From positions 17,411,001 through 17,475,000 of the forward strand of contig JAULJL010000028.1 of the NCBI GenBank assembly GCA_030761205.1: a stretch of DNA of 64,000 bases, given 5' to 3'. This stretch comes from Fremontodendron californicum. Lineage: Eukaryota; Streptophyta; Magnoliopsida; Malvales; Malvaceae. Below the pieces are notes generated by a model. It was not told where the DNA came from and searched no databases. It worked only from the letters and a program-made list of their open reading frames with translations. A program made the translations under genes and the position numbers. Shown here in pieces: positions 22,422-35,282 of this stretch (its first letter is position 1; each line of letters begins with the position of its first letter).

Positions 22422-24272
22422 AAATGGTTGCAAACAGGGTGGAGAATTGGTGCCCGTTCCAAAGGTGTAAAGGTCATATCATATAGGAATGCGGGGACTT
22501 TCTGGCTAAAGTCCAAAAGATGATGGATGAGGGGAAAGCCCAGTTTTAAGAGGAAATAGAGGAGGAAGTAGAGGTTATTGAGAATGCAGCTGGCTACGAG
22601 ATATGAAAACCTTTGATCATTTATTACAATGAACCAAATGAGAAAGTTATGCCGGTTGTTGAGGAAATTGCACCTAAGTTAATCATAGATTTGCCTTCTT
22701 CCTTTTCATACAAGGAAAACAAAGCTGCACCGTGGAAGTATGACTGTAGCATGGTTATGCCAAGGTCTTCGAGTCAACAAGATATCACAGGTGTAGGGCA
22801 CTTAACACGAAGTGAAAGGTGTTATGCCCCTGAGGTTGTTGAACAGGGATCAACGAAAAAGAATGGAGGAATGGATAAATGGAAGAAAGCTGTTGAACCA
22901 ATCCATATTGAGATGGATTTATCAAAAGAAGTAAAGAGGGGGTTAGCCACGATTAATAAGATAAAAGAGCCAGTGAATGAAAAGGAGGCTTGCGAGTTTT
23001 TAAAGTTCATAAAGCATAGTGAGTATAGTGTGGTTGAGTAATTGCAGCGTCAACCACCAAGGATTTCAATCCTCTCATTGCTATTGAACTCGGAGCCACA
23101 CCGAAATGCCTTGTTGAGAGTTTTAAATCAGTCATATGTGGCCAACAACATATCGGTGGAAAAACTAGATAGATTGGTGGGAAACATTGCAGCAGGCGAT
23201 CGCATCTGTTTTAGTTATGATGAAATACCACCCAATGATATTGGATCAACAAAGGCTCTTCACATAACAACCACTTGCAAAGAGCACATAATACCAATGG
23301 TGCTTTTGGATAACGGATCTTCATTAAATGTGATGCCTTTGGCAACCCTGTCCAAATTACCAGTTGATATTTCTTATATGCTGCCAAGTTGCACGGTGGT
23401 TAGATCTTTTGATGGAACTAGGCGGGAGGTAATGGGAACTATCGAGGTCTCGATGGAGATAGGTCCTTGTACCTATAAAGTGAACTTCCAAGTCATGGAT
23501 ATTACCCCGTCCTACAATTGCTTGTTGGGAAGGCCTTGGATTCATTCAGTAGGGGCTGTACCTTCATCTCTCCACCAAAAGATGAAATTTGTGATGGAGG
23601 GGCGTTTGGTCACTGTATCGGGAGAAGAGGACATCATAGCCTCTGCATCTACTGGTTCCCCTTACATTGAGCCAAACGAAGAAGCTGAAGAATGCTCCTT
23701 CCGGTCTTTGGAGTTTGTAAATGTAGTATTCGTCAGTGAAGGACGAAAAATTCTAAAACTGAAGTTGTCCAAGAATAAAAGGTTGAGAGTAAAGACTACC
23801 GTGGGAAAGGGCTGCTGGGCTGGAAAAAGTCTTGGAAAGTATCTTCAGGGAATGGCCCGAGCAATTGAAATGGTTGGAAAAAAGGATCGGTTTTGTCTAG
23901 GGTATCTTTTGAAGGCATATGACAGGAGGAAACAAGTGGAAAAGACCCGACAAAGGAGAATGGCCGTCTCATGGGTATGGATATTGAGTGGGAACCTATG
24001 ACTTTCCCACCAATCCTTCACAGCTTTCGCTCAGCCGATTTTATATTCGTAGAAAAGAATTCTGATGATGTACTCATATTGATTGAGCAAGCTTTCAAGA
24101 AGTTCAATATGGATAAGGGTGAGTAGATACAGGACATGGTGATCTGCATGACTGGGGAGAAAGGAATGGAAAGTAAGAATGCAAACTGGATGGTGCGACC
24201 TTGTCCACCAGGATATAAACTCACCAATTGGAGTGTGACCGAGCTGTCCATAGTTTTTAGGTCTATTCCAAA
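22422..24272 (+). pseudogene. Ogre remnant 2: gag-pro linker and aspartic protease
   Basis: Resembles 40330-41975 of element B. Bases 22430-22610 carry several stops; 22613-23041 is an open linker (SFSYKENKAAPWKYDCSMV); after a stop at 23039-23041 the frame continues to 24001. The protease core is visible: VLLDNGSSLNVMPL with D-N-G in place of the usual D-S/T-G, and the downstream YNCLLGRPWIH block. A glycine-rich GLGY-like block follows at about 23800-23930. A one-base loss near 23962 shifts the frame and a stop lies at about 24124. Protein sequence then runs to CPPGYKL and RSIPK at the splice donor. Confidence 0.85.
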
Positions 24273-24490
24273 GTAATACTTAAAAACAATCTTAATTATC
24301 TTTGCCTGAAGATTTTAAGAATTTTTTTTCTCTGTAATAGGGCTTTTATTTAAACATTTTCATTCAATAAATAACAAGCACCATGCATTTTCTTCATATT
24401 GATGTATCCATATTCTTTCATTTATGCTATTTATTTTGTTTTCATTATATATATGTTTTCCTATATTGTTTCTTCTCCACCTATTTACAG
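24273..24490 (+). other. Ogre intron between protease and reverse transcriptase (218 bp)
   Basis: Donor GTAATA at 24273 follows the RSIPK codons; acceptor TTTACAG ends at 24490 after a T-rich stretch. Joining the flanks keeps one reading frame from protease into the acidic linker before RT (EYEDLPV). Element B has the same intron at 41976-42189. An intron at this point is a described property of Ogre elements. Confidence 0.85.
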
Positions 24491-26095
24491 GTGTACGGAT
24501 GCGGAATATGAGGACCTTCCTGTCAGTAATTCTGAAATTGATTTTGAAAGACCCGTTTGCACGAGTGATTTTGAGGCCGACGAAGATACTAAGGATTATG
24601 TTCTACCTCCGGACTTATTAAGGAAAATAGAGCAAGAGGAGAAACAAGTACTTCTTCATAAGGAGCTATTACAAATGATAAATTTGGGAGATGGTGAGGA
24701 GGTAAAGGAGGTTAAAATTGGGACTACATTGTCATCATCAATAAAGGGTGAATTGATAGCCTTTCTCCGGGAATATGTAGATGTATTTGCATGGTCATAC
24801 CAGACATGTCGGGTTTGGATCCAAACATTGTGGTTCATAAGCTCCCTTTAAGGCCAGAGTGCAAGCCAATTCAGCAAAAGTTGAGAAGAATGAGGCCGAA
24901 CATGCTGTTAAAGATAAAAGAGGATGTGAAGAAGCAGTTTGATGCTCGATTCTTAGAGGTGGCAAAATATCTGGAATGAGTGCAAAACATTGGTCCAGTA
25001 CCAAAGAAGGATGGCAAGGTGCAAATGTGCATCGATTACCGAGATTTGAACAAAGCCAGTCCCAAAGATGATTTCCCTTTGCCCCACATTGATACTTTGG
25101 TGGATAATACGGTGAAGGGTTCCTTGTTTTCTTTCATGGAAGGATTCTCGGGATACAATCAGATTAATATGGCACCAGAAGATATGGAGAAAACCATATT
25201 TGATACAATATGGAGAACATTCTGCTACATGGTAATGCCGTTTGGGTTGAAGAATGCCGGGGCAACATATCAGAGAGCCATGGTGACCTTGTTTCATGAT
25301 ATGATCCATAAGAGAATTGAGGTCTATGTTTATTATATGATTGCAAGGTCACAAGGAGAAGAGGAGCATATTGCGAATCTTAAGAAACTCTTTGAAAGAC
25401 TAAAAAAGTTTCAACTCAAGCTAAACCCAGGAAAATGCACTTTTGGAGTCATTTAGGGGGAAATTGTTGGGTTTTGTTGTTAGCAAAAGGGGAATTGAGA
25501 TTGATCCGGATAAAGTGAAGGCCATCCAGAATTTGCCACAGCCACGTACTCAAAAAGAAGTCAGAGGCTTTCTGGGAAGATTGAATTACATTGCTCGATT
25601 TATTTCTCAGTTAACCGACAAATGTGATCCAATATTTAAGCTACTTCGAAAATGAAATCCAGGAGAATGGGATGAAGGTTGTCAGATTGCTTTTGAAAAG
25701 GTTAAGCATTATCTATCTAATCCACCAGTATTAATGCCACCTGTTCCTGATAAACCAATGATATTGTATTTATTAGTATTTGAGAGATCCATGGGTTGTG
25801 TCTTGGGGCAACATGATGAGACTGGAAAGAAAGAACAAGCGATTTACTATCTCAACAAAAAGTTTACAGATTATGAGTTGAAACATTCGTCGGTAGAAAA
25901 GTTGTGCTGTGCCTTAGCTTGGACTGCTCGGAGGCTCAGACAGTACATGCTGTACCATACAACGTGGCTGATTGCCAAGCTAGATCCAATCAAGTACATG
26001 TTGGAAGCACCTTCTTTGTCAGGGAGGACATCAAGAAGGCAAGTTTTGTTGTCAGAATACGACATTGTATATGTAAGTTAGAAGGGTATTAAGGG
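24491..26095 (+). pseudogene. Ogre remnant 2: reverse transcriptase and RNase H
   Basis: RT fingers and palm are recognisable (KLPLRPECKPIQQKLRRMRP, VPKKDGKVQMCIDYRDLNKA, FGLKNAGATYQRAM), followed by thumb/connection (FVVSKRGIEIDPDKV, REVRGFLGRLNYI) and the first RNase H (DYELKHSSVEK). Lesions: frameshift near 24800, short insertion with a stop at 24977, stop at 25454, frameshift near 25440, stop at 25655, stop near 26081. Two active-site changes are visible: FSFMEGFSG where B has FSFMDGFSG, and YVYYM where B has YVDDM. The sequence then jumps to integrase at about 26096. Confidence 0.9.
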
Positions 26096-27024
26096 TAGTG
26101 TCATAAATGCCAGATCTATGCAGATAAGATTCATGTGCCACCATCGCCATTGCATGTCATGACCGCACCATGGCCATTTTCAATATGGGGAATGGATATG
26201 ATTGGGCCTATTACCCCGAAATCTTCAAATGGACATCGCTTCATGTTGGTGGCCATAGATTATTTCACAAAGTGGGTGGAAGCTACTTCTTATACGAATG
26301 TAATGAAGTCGATGGTATGCAGATTTGTTAAGAAGGAAATCATATGCCGATATAGATTGCCAGCAAGAATTATTTCAGATAATGCTCTCAATCTGAATAA
26401 TAAGATAATGAGAGAAGTGTGTACTCAGTTCAAGATCACGCATCACAATTCGGAACCTTATCGTCCGAAGATGAATGGTGCAGTTGAAGCAGCCAACAAA
26501 AAATCAAGAAGATTGTCGAGAAGATCAATGATGTGTACAAGGATTGGCATGAGATCTTGCCTTTTTCTCTTCACACATATCGCACATCTACAGGGGCGAC
26601 ATCGTCTTCTTTGGTATAAGGTATGCAAGCAGTGTTACCTATTGAAGTTGAGATTCCTTCACTTCATGTTTTGATGGAAGTTGGCCTAGAAGAGGCAGAA
26701 TGGGCTAGAGCTCGTTATGAACAGCTGAATCTCATCGAGGAGAAAAGATTGAAGGCAATTTGTCATGGGCAGTTGTATCAGAAAAGAATGATTCGAGCCT
26801 ACAACAAGAAGGTTTGTCCTAGATAGTTTCGAGAAAGGGAGTTGGTACTTAGGAAAATTCTCCCCATAGTGAAGGATCCGCGAGGAAAATGGGCTCCAAA
26901 TTGGGAAGGACCCTATGTTGTAAAAAGAGCTTTTTCTGGAGGAGCATTGGTTCTAACTCGGATGGACGGGGATGATTTGAGAAATCCCGTGAATGCTGAC
27001 TAATTGAAGAAGTATTATGCTTGA
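26096..27024 (+). pseudogene. Ogre remnant 2: integrase core and C-terminus
   Basis: Starts at HKCQ-like sequence within the Zn-binding end, so the second RNase H and most of the Zn-binding region (about 900 bp by comparison with 43765-44665 of B) are deleted. The catalytic core shows D in WGMDMIGPI, D in IISDNALN and E in AVEAANK. A one-base deletion near 26500 shifts the frame; stops also lie near 26618, 26826 and 27001. The C-terminal GPYVVKRAF region ends at about 27024. Confidence 0.87.
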
Positions 27025-28569
27025 AAAAAAAAGTGTGATGCTGTGCGCATGGAAATTCGAATGATTCGAAGTGTAAAAATGGGAATTTCATATCTATTTA
27101 CCCTGAGGATTGCTTTTCAAAGAGAATATTCATGCTTGGTGTGATAAATGGCCATCTTTCATATTCTCTTCACTAAGAAGAAATTATCCCTAGTCACCCC
27201 TTTGAGCCTTAGGAATTATTTCTTTCTTTGAACCATGATCAAGGATCACCCTCTACACTGGAGGGCAAATACGAGGAAAAATAATCAAAAATCATGGCAA
27301 AAAGAAAGCCATAAAAAAGTGTGAAATCATAGAATGGCAAATGAAAGCCAGCAATGAAAATAGATTGAAAAAAGGAAAAAGAAATGAAAATTCCAAATAA
27401 AGGGACAAATGTTTCAAGAATGAATTCTTCTCAGGAAATGATCCTTGATCCAATCACCCTTAAACACACTTTGGGCCTATTTATTCTTTCTTTCTAAACC
27501 CGAACCTTGGTCTACATTACGTGCTTTAAAAGTCCATTTTAATCAAGCATGGATATTTAATTTGAAAGGTTGTTCTCAGAATTCATCCCATCTTTTGAAT
27601 TGACATTTTTACCTTGGAAGCATTTAGAATTCTCAGATGCATGGTACAATACAAGAAAAAAGAGAAAACAAAAAAAATGAAAAATGAAAAATGAATGTAA
27701 AAGGAGAGGGTTTTGCCTAAAACCCACAAAAGGCGACTTAATACCGAAAAGGGGACACTTGAGTTGAAAACCCACAAAGGGCGGCTCAAGTACTGATTAA
27801 GGTTTGAATCAATGCTTCGTGTAAAAGGGGGAGAAAATGTCTGGAAATCGGAGGAAAGGGGAAAACTCAGTCTGACGTAACTACGGAAGCCGAGAGATTA
27901 CCCAAGTAAATTGCTCGTTCAAGAGAAATTTCAGATGATTTGAAAAAGGAGGGGTCCAAGATATCCCTCATCTGGGGCATCTACAACCTATAACTTTACA
28001 TTTATTTCTGATATTCACTTTTATCATTTTAAAACAACTGTTGCAATAAATTCTTGTTATCCTTTTTAGGACAATTGCTTGTTTCATATTTTCTTTCATA
28101 CATTTTTGAGATTGCATCCTGATTGTTATAAAATTGAATGATGATTAGTAAACATAAAAATCTTTAAATAAAAGGATTTCAGAGTATTACTAAAGAATAG
28201 ATTTAAATCTTAGAAAAGGTTTGAAACCACTAATCCTAATGGAAAATTCACAAGTAAAGGAAAACAGTGAATGTGTTGGAGACTCCATCATCAAGTCAGA
28301 AATTTGTGAATTTCAGCGAAGTCAGAAACTGGCATTGTTTGACAATTTATCTTGAGTAAAGGGTTCCTTAAGTGGGGCATCAGTGAGCATTTGAAGAATC
28401 CGTCATGAAGTCAGATAATCTGTGAACTTCAAAGAAACCATGGATTAGAAATCATGATACAATCATTTGATTGCATTCATCCTTAGGAAACATAGAAGCA
28501 TTTGCAAAGCATGCCATTTTCATCATTGCATTTAGTTAACATTGCAGAAATCAGGAAAACTTTGGCTTC
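27025..28569 (+). other. 3' untranslated region of Ogre remnant 2
   Basis: No gene. Collinear with 45609-47065 of element B and with remnant 1, except that the Mutator-like element is absent here. Minus-strand ORFs at 27557-27789 read through A-rich sequence and are not coding. Confidence 0.78.
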
Positions 28570-28993
28570 CCCAAATCGAACTCGGTTTGCTTCTCAAATG
28601 AGTCGAGCCTCAAAACCGCTATCGAGGTATGTTCCTTTCATTTTCAAGTTAAATTTATTTTTTCCAAATTGATCTAACCCAGTATCAGTCTTTATATTTC
28701 CTTTTGATTTTAAATCGAATCCATTCTATTTATCAAATGAGTCGAGCCCCGAGACCATAGTCGAGGTATTTCTTTTTTTAAATCGAATTCATTATACTTC
28801 TCAAATGAGTCGAGCCCCGAGACCATCGTCGAGGTATTTCCTTGTGTTTTAAATCGAATTCATTCTGTTTCTCAAATGAGTCAAGCCTCGAGACGATCGT
28901 CGAGGTATTTCCTTTTGTTTTAAATCAAATTCATTATGTTTATCAAATGAGTCGAGCCCCGAGACCATCGTCGAGGTATTTTCTTTTGTTTTT
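28570..28993 (+). repeat. ~71-bp tandem repeats in the 3' UTR of Ogre remnant 2
   Basis: The word CAAATGAGTCGAG (with small changes) recurs at 28595, 28734, 28802, 28873 and 28944, giving a unit of about 68-71 bp with one degenerate unit. The array breaks off at 28993 and the next base lies inside an LTR. Element B has about three such units (47070-47284). Confidence 0.85.
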
Positions 28994-29485
28994 GGAGAGA
29001 TTAGGGAAAAATACCAAATGAGCTCCAAAAACTCTGAACATTTGCAGATCTCATTCTTAAATTATTTGGAAGATATTGGCAAAAGAAAATCTGGATTCGG
29101 AGCTTGTTTGCAAAATGGCCAAATCCTGGGCCCACTATGCAGAAATTCAAGCAGATAAATCCCGAAAAAATAGCAAATGAGCTCCAAAAATTACTAAAAC
29201 TTTCAGATCACACTTTTAATTTATTTGGAAGAGATTGGTGAAGAAAAATTTGGATTCGGAGCTCGTTTACAAAATTGAAAAAGTTCGGGTGTATTAAGGT
29301 GCAATTTTGGAAATAAATTTGAAAAAAATAGCAAACGGACTCGAAAAATTTTGAAAACTTTCGGAATTTAATTTTTTATTATTTCGTATGTATTAAAAAA
29401 TAAAATTTGAATTTGGTGTCCGTTTGCTATTTATTTAGGTTCGGGGGTCAAAAAGATTATTTTATCAAAGGAATCGAAAGGGGCC
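28994..29485 (+). repeat. LTR fragment of Ogre remnant 2, left of element B
   Basis: Internal LTR sequence (units with CAAATGAGCTCCAAAAA) lacking the LTR start and polypurine tract. It ends with GGGCC, the duplicated target of element B, and its continuation is at 53699. Together, 28994-29485 and 53699-58094 form one 3' LTR missing its first part. Confidence 0.85.
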
Positions 29486-32400
29486 TGTAGACACCTAATT
29501 TTTTTCGGACCCCTAAATCAAGTACGTTTTCTTCCTAAATTTATGTTTCAGAATGCTAAAAGGCTCTTCTCATCCTGCAGGTAGTCGTCCGTGACTTAGT
29601 CTAAGAAATCGTACAGATAAAGTTAAAACTTGAAAAAGTCAACCCTAGAAAACTCAACCACAAAAAGTCAACTACTAAAAACGTCAACCCACTTTCAAAA
29701 TCAAGATTTGAGGTTCAATTGAAAAATGGTGAAAGAATTTTGATAATCCGAGGTCTACATTGAAAGATATGGTGTTCGAAAGTTGGGTTATAGAGATTCA
29801 GTAGAAAAGAAACCTTAGTTTGGGAAATTTGGGGAAAAGTGCTTAAACGATCAAATTGGTCAGAATTGAAGGTCTCAAATGAAAGAAAGCACTGACTACG
29901 GGTAATAGAGATGCTACTTGGAAGAAAAACTAATAGAAAAGTCAATTCGAAAGAAAACCGAGAATTAGGGTTTTTTGGTTGATTTCGGTGAAATTTGGAA
30001 AAATTACGAAAATGGCCTGATTTGGTAGATCTAAAGCCCTTAATTGATGAGAAATGATTAAACAAGGATAGCCCAAGGCTCGGCTTGAAGAAAATCTAAA
30101 AATCGGACTGGTTTTGAGCAAAACCGGGTTTCGGAGGCAAAAAGGCAAAATTCGAAAATGTGGGAAAAATAGCAAATGAACTCCAAAAATTCTAAAAATT
30201 TGCAAATCTAATTCTTAAATCATTTGAAGAGACTGGTGAAAGAAAATCTTGATTCGGAGTTCGTTTGCAAAATGGCCAAATACCGGGCCCACTATGCAAA
30301 AATTGAATAGGATAAATCTCGGAAAAATAGCAAATGAACTCCAAAAATTCTAAAAATTTGTAAATATCATTTTTAAATTATTTTGAAGAGATTGGAAAAA
30401 TAAAATCTTGATTCGGAGTTCGTTTGCAAAATGGCCAAATCCCGGGTCCTCTATGTAGTAATTCAAGCAGATAAATCCCGAAAAAATAGCAAATGAGCTC
30501 CAAAAATCAGGAAAACATCCAGATCACATTTTGAAATTATTTGGAAAATATTGGTGAAGAAAAATCTGGATTCGGAGCTCGTTTAAAAAATGGTAAAGTT
30601 AGGGTGCATAAAAGGGGCAATTTCGGAAATAAATCCGAAATAAATAGCAAATGGACTCGAAATTTTTTGAAAACTTCCAGAATTTAATTTTTTATTATGT
30701 TGGAAGTATTGAAAATAGAAAATTTGAATTTGGAGTCCGTTTGCTATTTATTTAGGTCCGGGGGGGGCAAAAAGGTCATTTCACCGAAGAAACCAAAAAG
30801 GGCAAATTTGTAATTAAGAAAAATATGAAAGAAGAAGGAATTGCTGGGATTTTTCTTCCCTTGGTAAGCTAGCATAGAGGAGAAGAAGGAATCTTGAACA
30901 ATTTAATTCCCTAGTCACTATCAAGCCACATGCTACCACTAACACCTTGCAATGGTCCCTCCTTCATCCAATGGCTTAGGTGCCTTGTAGGAAAGTTGAA
31001 TGCACCATCCAATGGACAAATTTAAATGCCAAGATGATATTTTTATTTTTCATGAAAGAACCCTCATCTAATGGCCAAGAATGGAAGAAAATAGATGAGC
31101 ACAATTCATCCAAGGGTAAGCATCCATTCGGTCAAGCAAGGGAGTGCATGGGATTGTCTCTTTTCATCCAATGGCTTAGGCCATCTACAAGGGATAAGTA
31201 CACATGTTGAGAGTTGGATTTAATCTACAAGATGTCATTTTTATGTTGTCCTCATCCAATGACCAAGAATGGAAGAGCACAACTCATCCAAGGGTAGGCA
31301 CTCAATGGCGCAAGCAAGGGAGTGCATGGGACTGGTCCTCTTTTGCATCTAAGGGATAAGGTTACTACAAGGGCTGAGTACACATCTTAAGGGCTGCTAT
31401 CAATTGGCAAGATGAAATTTTTATGTTGTCATCAAAATATCTTAATCTAAAGGCCAAGATTGGAGGAGAAAAAAGTGCAATTCCCATCTAAGGGTGAGAG
31501 GACATTCGGCCAAGGCTAAAGAGGGGGGTTGGTTTCATTTTTTTCTTATGTTTTTTGGTTGGAAACAGTAGCTAATTTGGCAAATAAAAAGGTTTTGAAT
31601 GAAAGAAAAAAAAGGTTTTCAATAGAGAGCTTGAAGGTAGTCATATCTACCAAGCTCTAGCATAGCTTTCTTCTTGTTTTCCATGGTGTTTTCTTGATTT
31701 TCTATCATGTTTTCCTACTACATTTTTTATAGAAATAATTTTTTTAATGTTTACTTATGTTTTTATCTCTTCTTCTTCATTAAAATGGTGGAAAATCAAA
31801 TTTTTTTACATGGTTTCATGCTTGGCCGAAAATGGCATGTTTGCTTGCCTTGGTTTTCTTTTTCTTTCTTCCTTGCATGTTGTTGTGAAAAATGATTTTT
31901 AAAAGGTTTTTAGAGTATTCTAAGGTTCTGATTTTTTACAAAAGATGAAGCAAAAATGTTGAAATGGCTACATGATCTTGGCTAGACCAAGTGGCCATGG
32001 TTAGGAGAGAGGCTATGCCCATTTTTACCTACCATGAAGCTCACCTTAATTTTGCTGTTTAGCATGGTTTATTTTCTAATTTTTGGAATGGAAAGGCTTC
32101 ATGATCTTGGCAAGACCAAGTGATTATGGTTAGGGGAGAGGCTATGCCCATTTTATACCAACCATGGAGCTTAACTTTCCTTGTTTTATTTACTAGTTTT
32201 GCTTGTTATTTGTTTTGCATGTCTATGTTAAATTTTTTATTTGTTCTTTACATTATTTTTTATGCTATATTTACTTATATATTTCTATTCCATGCTTAAT
32301 AACTTTCCCTTGCATATTCGGCCATTGTGTTCATATGCTCATGTTGTGCATTTTTTTTTTCATGTATCACGTCTTATATTATAAACATGTTTGCATTTTT

Positions 32401-35261
32401 TTATTTTGTTACATGGCCATTCGGCTACTCCATTTTAGTATGCCTTGCATGTGCATTTTCACCTTGCTTCTTAACTTGTTTCCATCTCCATGCCATGAAC
32501 TTGTACATTTTGATTTTAGTATGCCATGTTCTTATGAAAATGCTATGATAAAATGCCATCATTTTGTTACATGGCCATTCGGCTACTCCATATTGATATG
32601 CCTTGCATGTGCATTTTCACCTTGCTTCTTGACATGTTTGCATCTCCATGCCATGAGCTTGTGCATTTTGATTTTAGTACGTCATATTCTTATGAAAATG
32701 TCATGACATTATGCATCTTAATATGATTTGTCATGTACTTGTGTCATTTACTAGATAGGATTGCATTAGAGCATCATGTAGCTACATTTGGCCTCTTCAT
32801 GCATCCCTTGCCTTATCATGCATTTTCATTTTGTTTAGTTAACATGCTTTGCATTATCATATCTTGGAATTGTGTATTAGTTGCTGCTTGTTCAAGCATT
32901 GACATTAGTTTCATTGGTCATTGTATGTTCATAGTATTGCTATGCATGTTCATTACATTTTAGGTCTAGGCCATATTGGTATTGCCATGCATATTGAGTC
33001 TTAAATCACATTGGTATTGTCATGCATTACTATGCTATTTAGGTCGTAGGTTATATTAGCATTTTTATGCATATTCATAACATATTAGGTCGAAGTTACA
33101 TTTACATTATCAAGCATTGCATGCATATTGAGTTAGGATAGCATTTATTGCCATGCAAACTCATGCTAGGCATTTAGGTTGTCTTGAATTGTCATGCATT
33201 TCCTTTACCATTTAGACCTTTAGACCATGCATTCCATGTCATTTCCACATGATTTATGACTTAGGCCAATCAATCACTCAAAGTCATACTCTCTTGAGCA
33301 TACTTGTGGAAAATTAAGGAATTGTCAAATTGATTATTCTACATTTGTGATTTTTTTTACTTAGCCAATTTTTTTCCAAGGTTTTTAAATGTTTATATAC
33401 TGTCCTTAGGTCTTTAGGATGATCTCCAACAATTTTTATTTTGATTTTTGAATGACTTTATCAAAGGCAAAAAATGTGTTTTGACAAAACAGTTTTTTTC
33501 ACCCAGTACTCGAACATCTCCGATTTTTCTGGGCAGTCATCTTTAATAAAAAAATTAATTCAATTTTTTATCATGTAGTTTTACATGTTTTGAGTCTCCA
33601 GTATTTGTCTTAGATTTTTTTTTAATTTTTAAAAATAGGCTAAAAATTCGTGTGGTAAAACCGGACAGTAGAGGCAGATTTGAAATCAAAAGAGGAATAA
33701 TGGTTGAATTTGGCTAAGGCATTTAGAGGGGGTTGGTTAGAAACTTTAGCTACTGTCTTAGGGTAGTTTCTAAGCCTTCTTAAACTATAAAAATGATTTT
33801 ATAAATCTCGGGTTAAGGGTGGTTAAGTCCGGGATTTTAAACTTAGGAAATTTGAGCCATTTTAAAAGGTTTTGGTAAGGGTTTTAATTTTTATTCAAGT
33901 TTTTCCTCAAAATTTTTTTCAAACAATCACAAAGTTTTGTTTTTTTTTTTTTTTTTATAGAAAATCTAATTTGACATATTTTCCTAAGGTAGCCGGATAT
34001 CCTTTTAGATATACGGATTTCTTTATTTAGAGGAAGAAATACATTTTCATGCATTGCATTTTCCATGTTCATGTATTTTATTTTAATTTGTGATTTTTTC
34101 TATGATATTTTCCATGGTATTATTATTATTTTGATTCACATTTTATGATCATATATTGTTTTCCATATGATTTTGAATGTTTCATGATATCCAATATCTT
34201 TTATTTTGTCATTTATTTTTGTCACATTATTTAGCATATACTATGCTCATGCATTTTTATTTTATTTTCATGCATATTTTATGATAGCATTATTTTATGT
34301 TTCATGACATTTCATCATATTCCACGTCATCTAGGTTTAATTATTTAGAATATGCCATGTCATTTAAAATATGCCATATCATTTAGAATTGCTATGCCAT
34401 TTAAATCATTTTATCTAATTTAGAATATACCATGATACTTAGGATTTTTCATTTTACCTAGATTATACTATGTCATTTAAATTATGTCATATCATTTAGG
34501 TTGCATTATATTATCTAGACTTTGCCATGTCATTTTATTTATGTCATACATGTTCATGTTCATATTTTTAAATGTTTTGAGAAAGATAATGATTTTCAAT
34601 AAAATAAAAATATTCCCGAGTTAAAATAATTCATGAGTTCTCTACCGGGTTTGCTAGAGGGAATATCATCAATTATCATTAATAAAGGAATATCTTTCTT
34701 TCAAAAAATGAGAATGATTCGGAAAGTTTTACAAATGAATAAAAATTTCTATATTTTGCCGATTTTGTCGAGGAATATAGGAAAATTTTGAATTAATAAA
34801 TTTCGGACCATTTTCAATTAAAAATGGAATTATTTTTCTTAAAATTGGGAATTAACCTGAAATACTAAATAAAAAACCAACTTTTTACCGAGACTTGAGA
34901 TAACACATGATTAATAAGGTACCGATTTATACGGGCATTGTGGGGGTGCTAATCCTTCCCCGCACGTAACCGACTCCCGAACCCGTTTCTTTGATTTCTC
35001 TAGTTTATAACGCATACTTGAAATTGGTTTTAAAAATGTTTTAATTAATTTTAAAATGTTTTATAAAACCGATTTTAATAGGTGGTCGATCACACCTAGC
35101 TAAAAAATATTGGTGGCGACTCCATGTCTTTTTACGAGGCTGTTTTCATACCCTTGACCGTTTATTTTATTTCAATCCAGAGGAATTAAGTCGTCTTTTC
35201 CTCTGCTTCTGTTTTGCCCCTCACTCGAACGGGTCCCCGCAATGGGGATCACGTATCGATA
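29486..35261 (+). repeat. Element B 5' LTR (5776 bp)
   Basis: Starts TGTAGACACC and ends CACGTATCGATA, where the 3' copy ends CACGTATCGACA, so the terminal CA of this copy is mutated. Bases 30171-30770 hold about four units of about 158 bp; 34100-34560 is rich in ATGCCATGTCATTTA-type words. ORFs in it have no recognisable features. Confidence 0.93.
30171..30770 (+). repeat. ~158-bp tandem units inside the element B LTR
   Basis: AGCAAATGAACTCCAAAAAT-like words recur at 30171, 30329, 30488 and 30646, each followed by a TTGATTCGGAGTTCGTTTGC-like segment. The same array is in the 3' LTR (from about 48608), in the fragment 28994-29485 and, reversed, in element A's LTR (about 2480-2980), so it is a shared Ogre LTR feature. 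Confidence 0.8.
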
Positions 35262-35264
35262 GCT

Positions 35265-35282
35265 TGGCGACTCCACTAGGGA
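35265..35282 (+). other. Primer binding site of element B
   Basis: TGGCGACTCCACTAGGGA three bases after the LTR end. It is the same site type as in element A, differing at two positions. Confidence 0.85.

Noticed and set aside
29715..30205. Minus-strand ORFs of 87-116 codons in the B LTR
   Set aside because: Not kept as an open frame in the other LTR and no domain features; they read through the 158-bp repeat region.
32203..32963. ORFs rich in Phe/Cys/Leu in the LTRs (167 and 125 codons; also 50635-51131 and 54859-55308)
   Set aside because: Composition reflects TTTTGCATG-rich DNA; frames shift between LTR copies.
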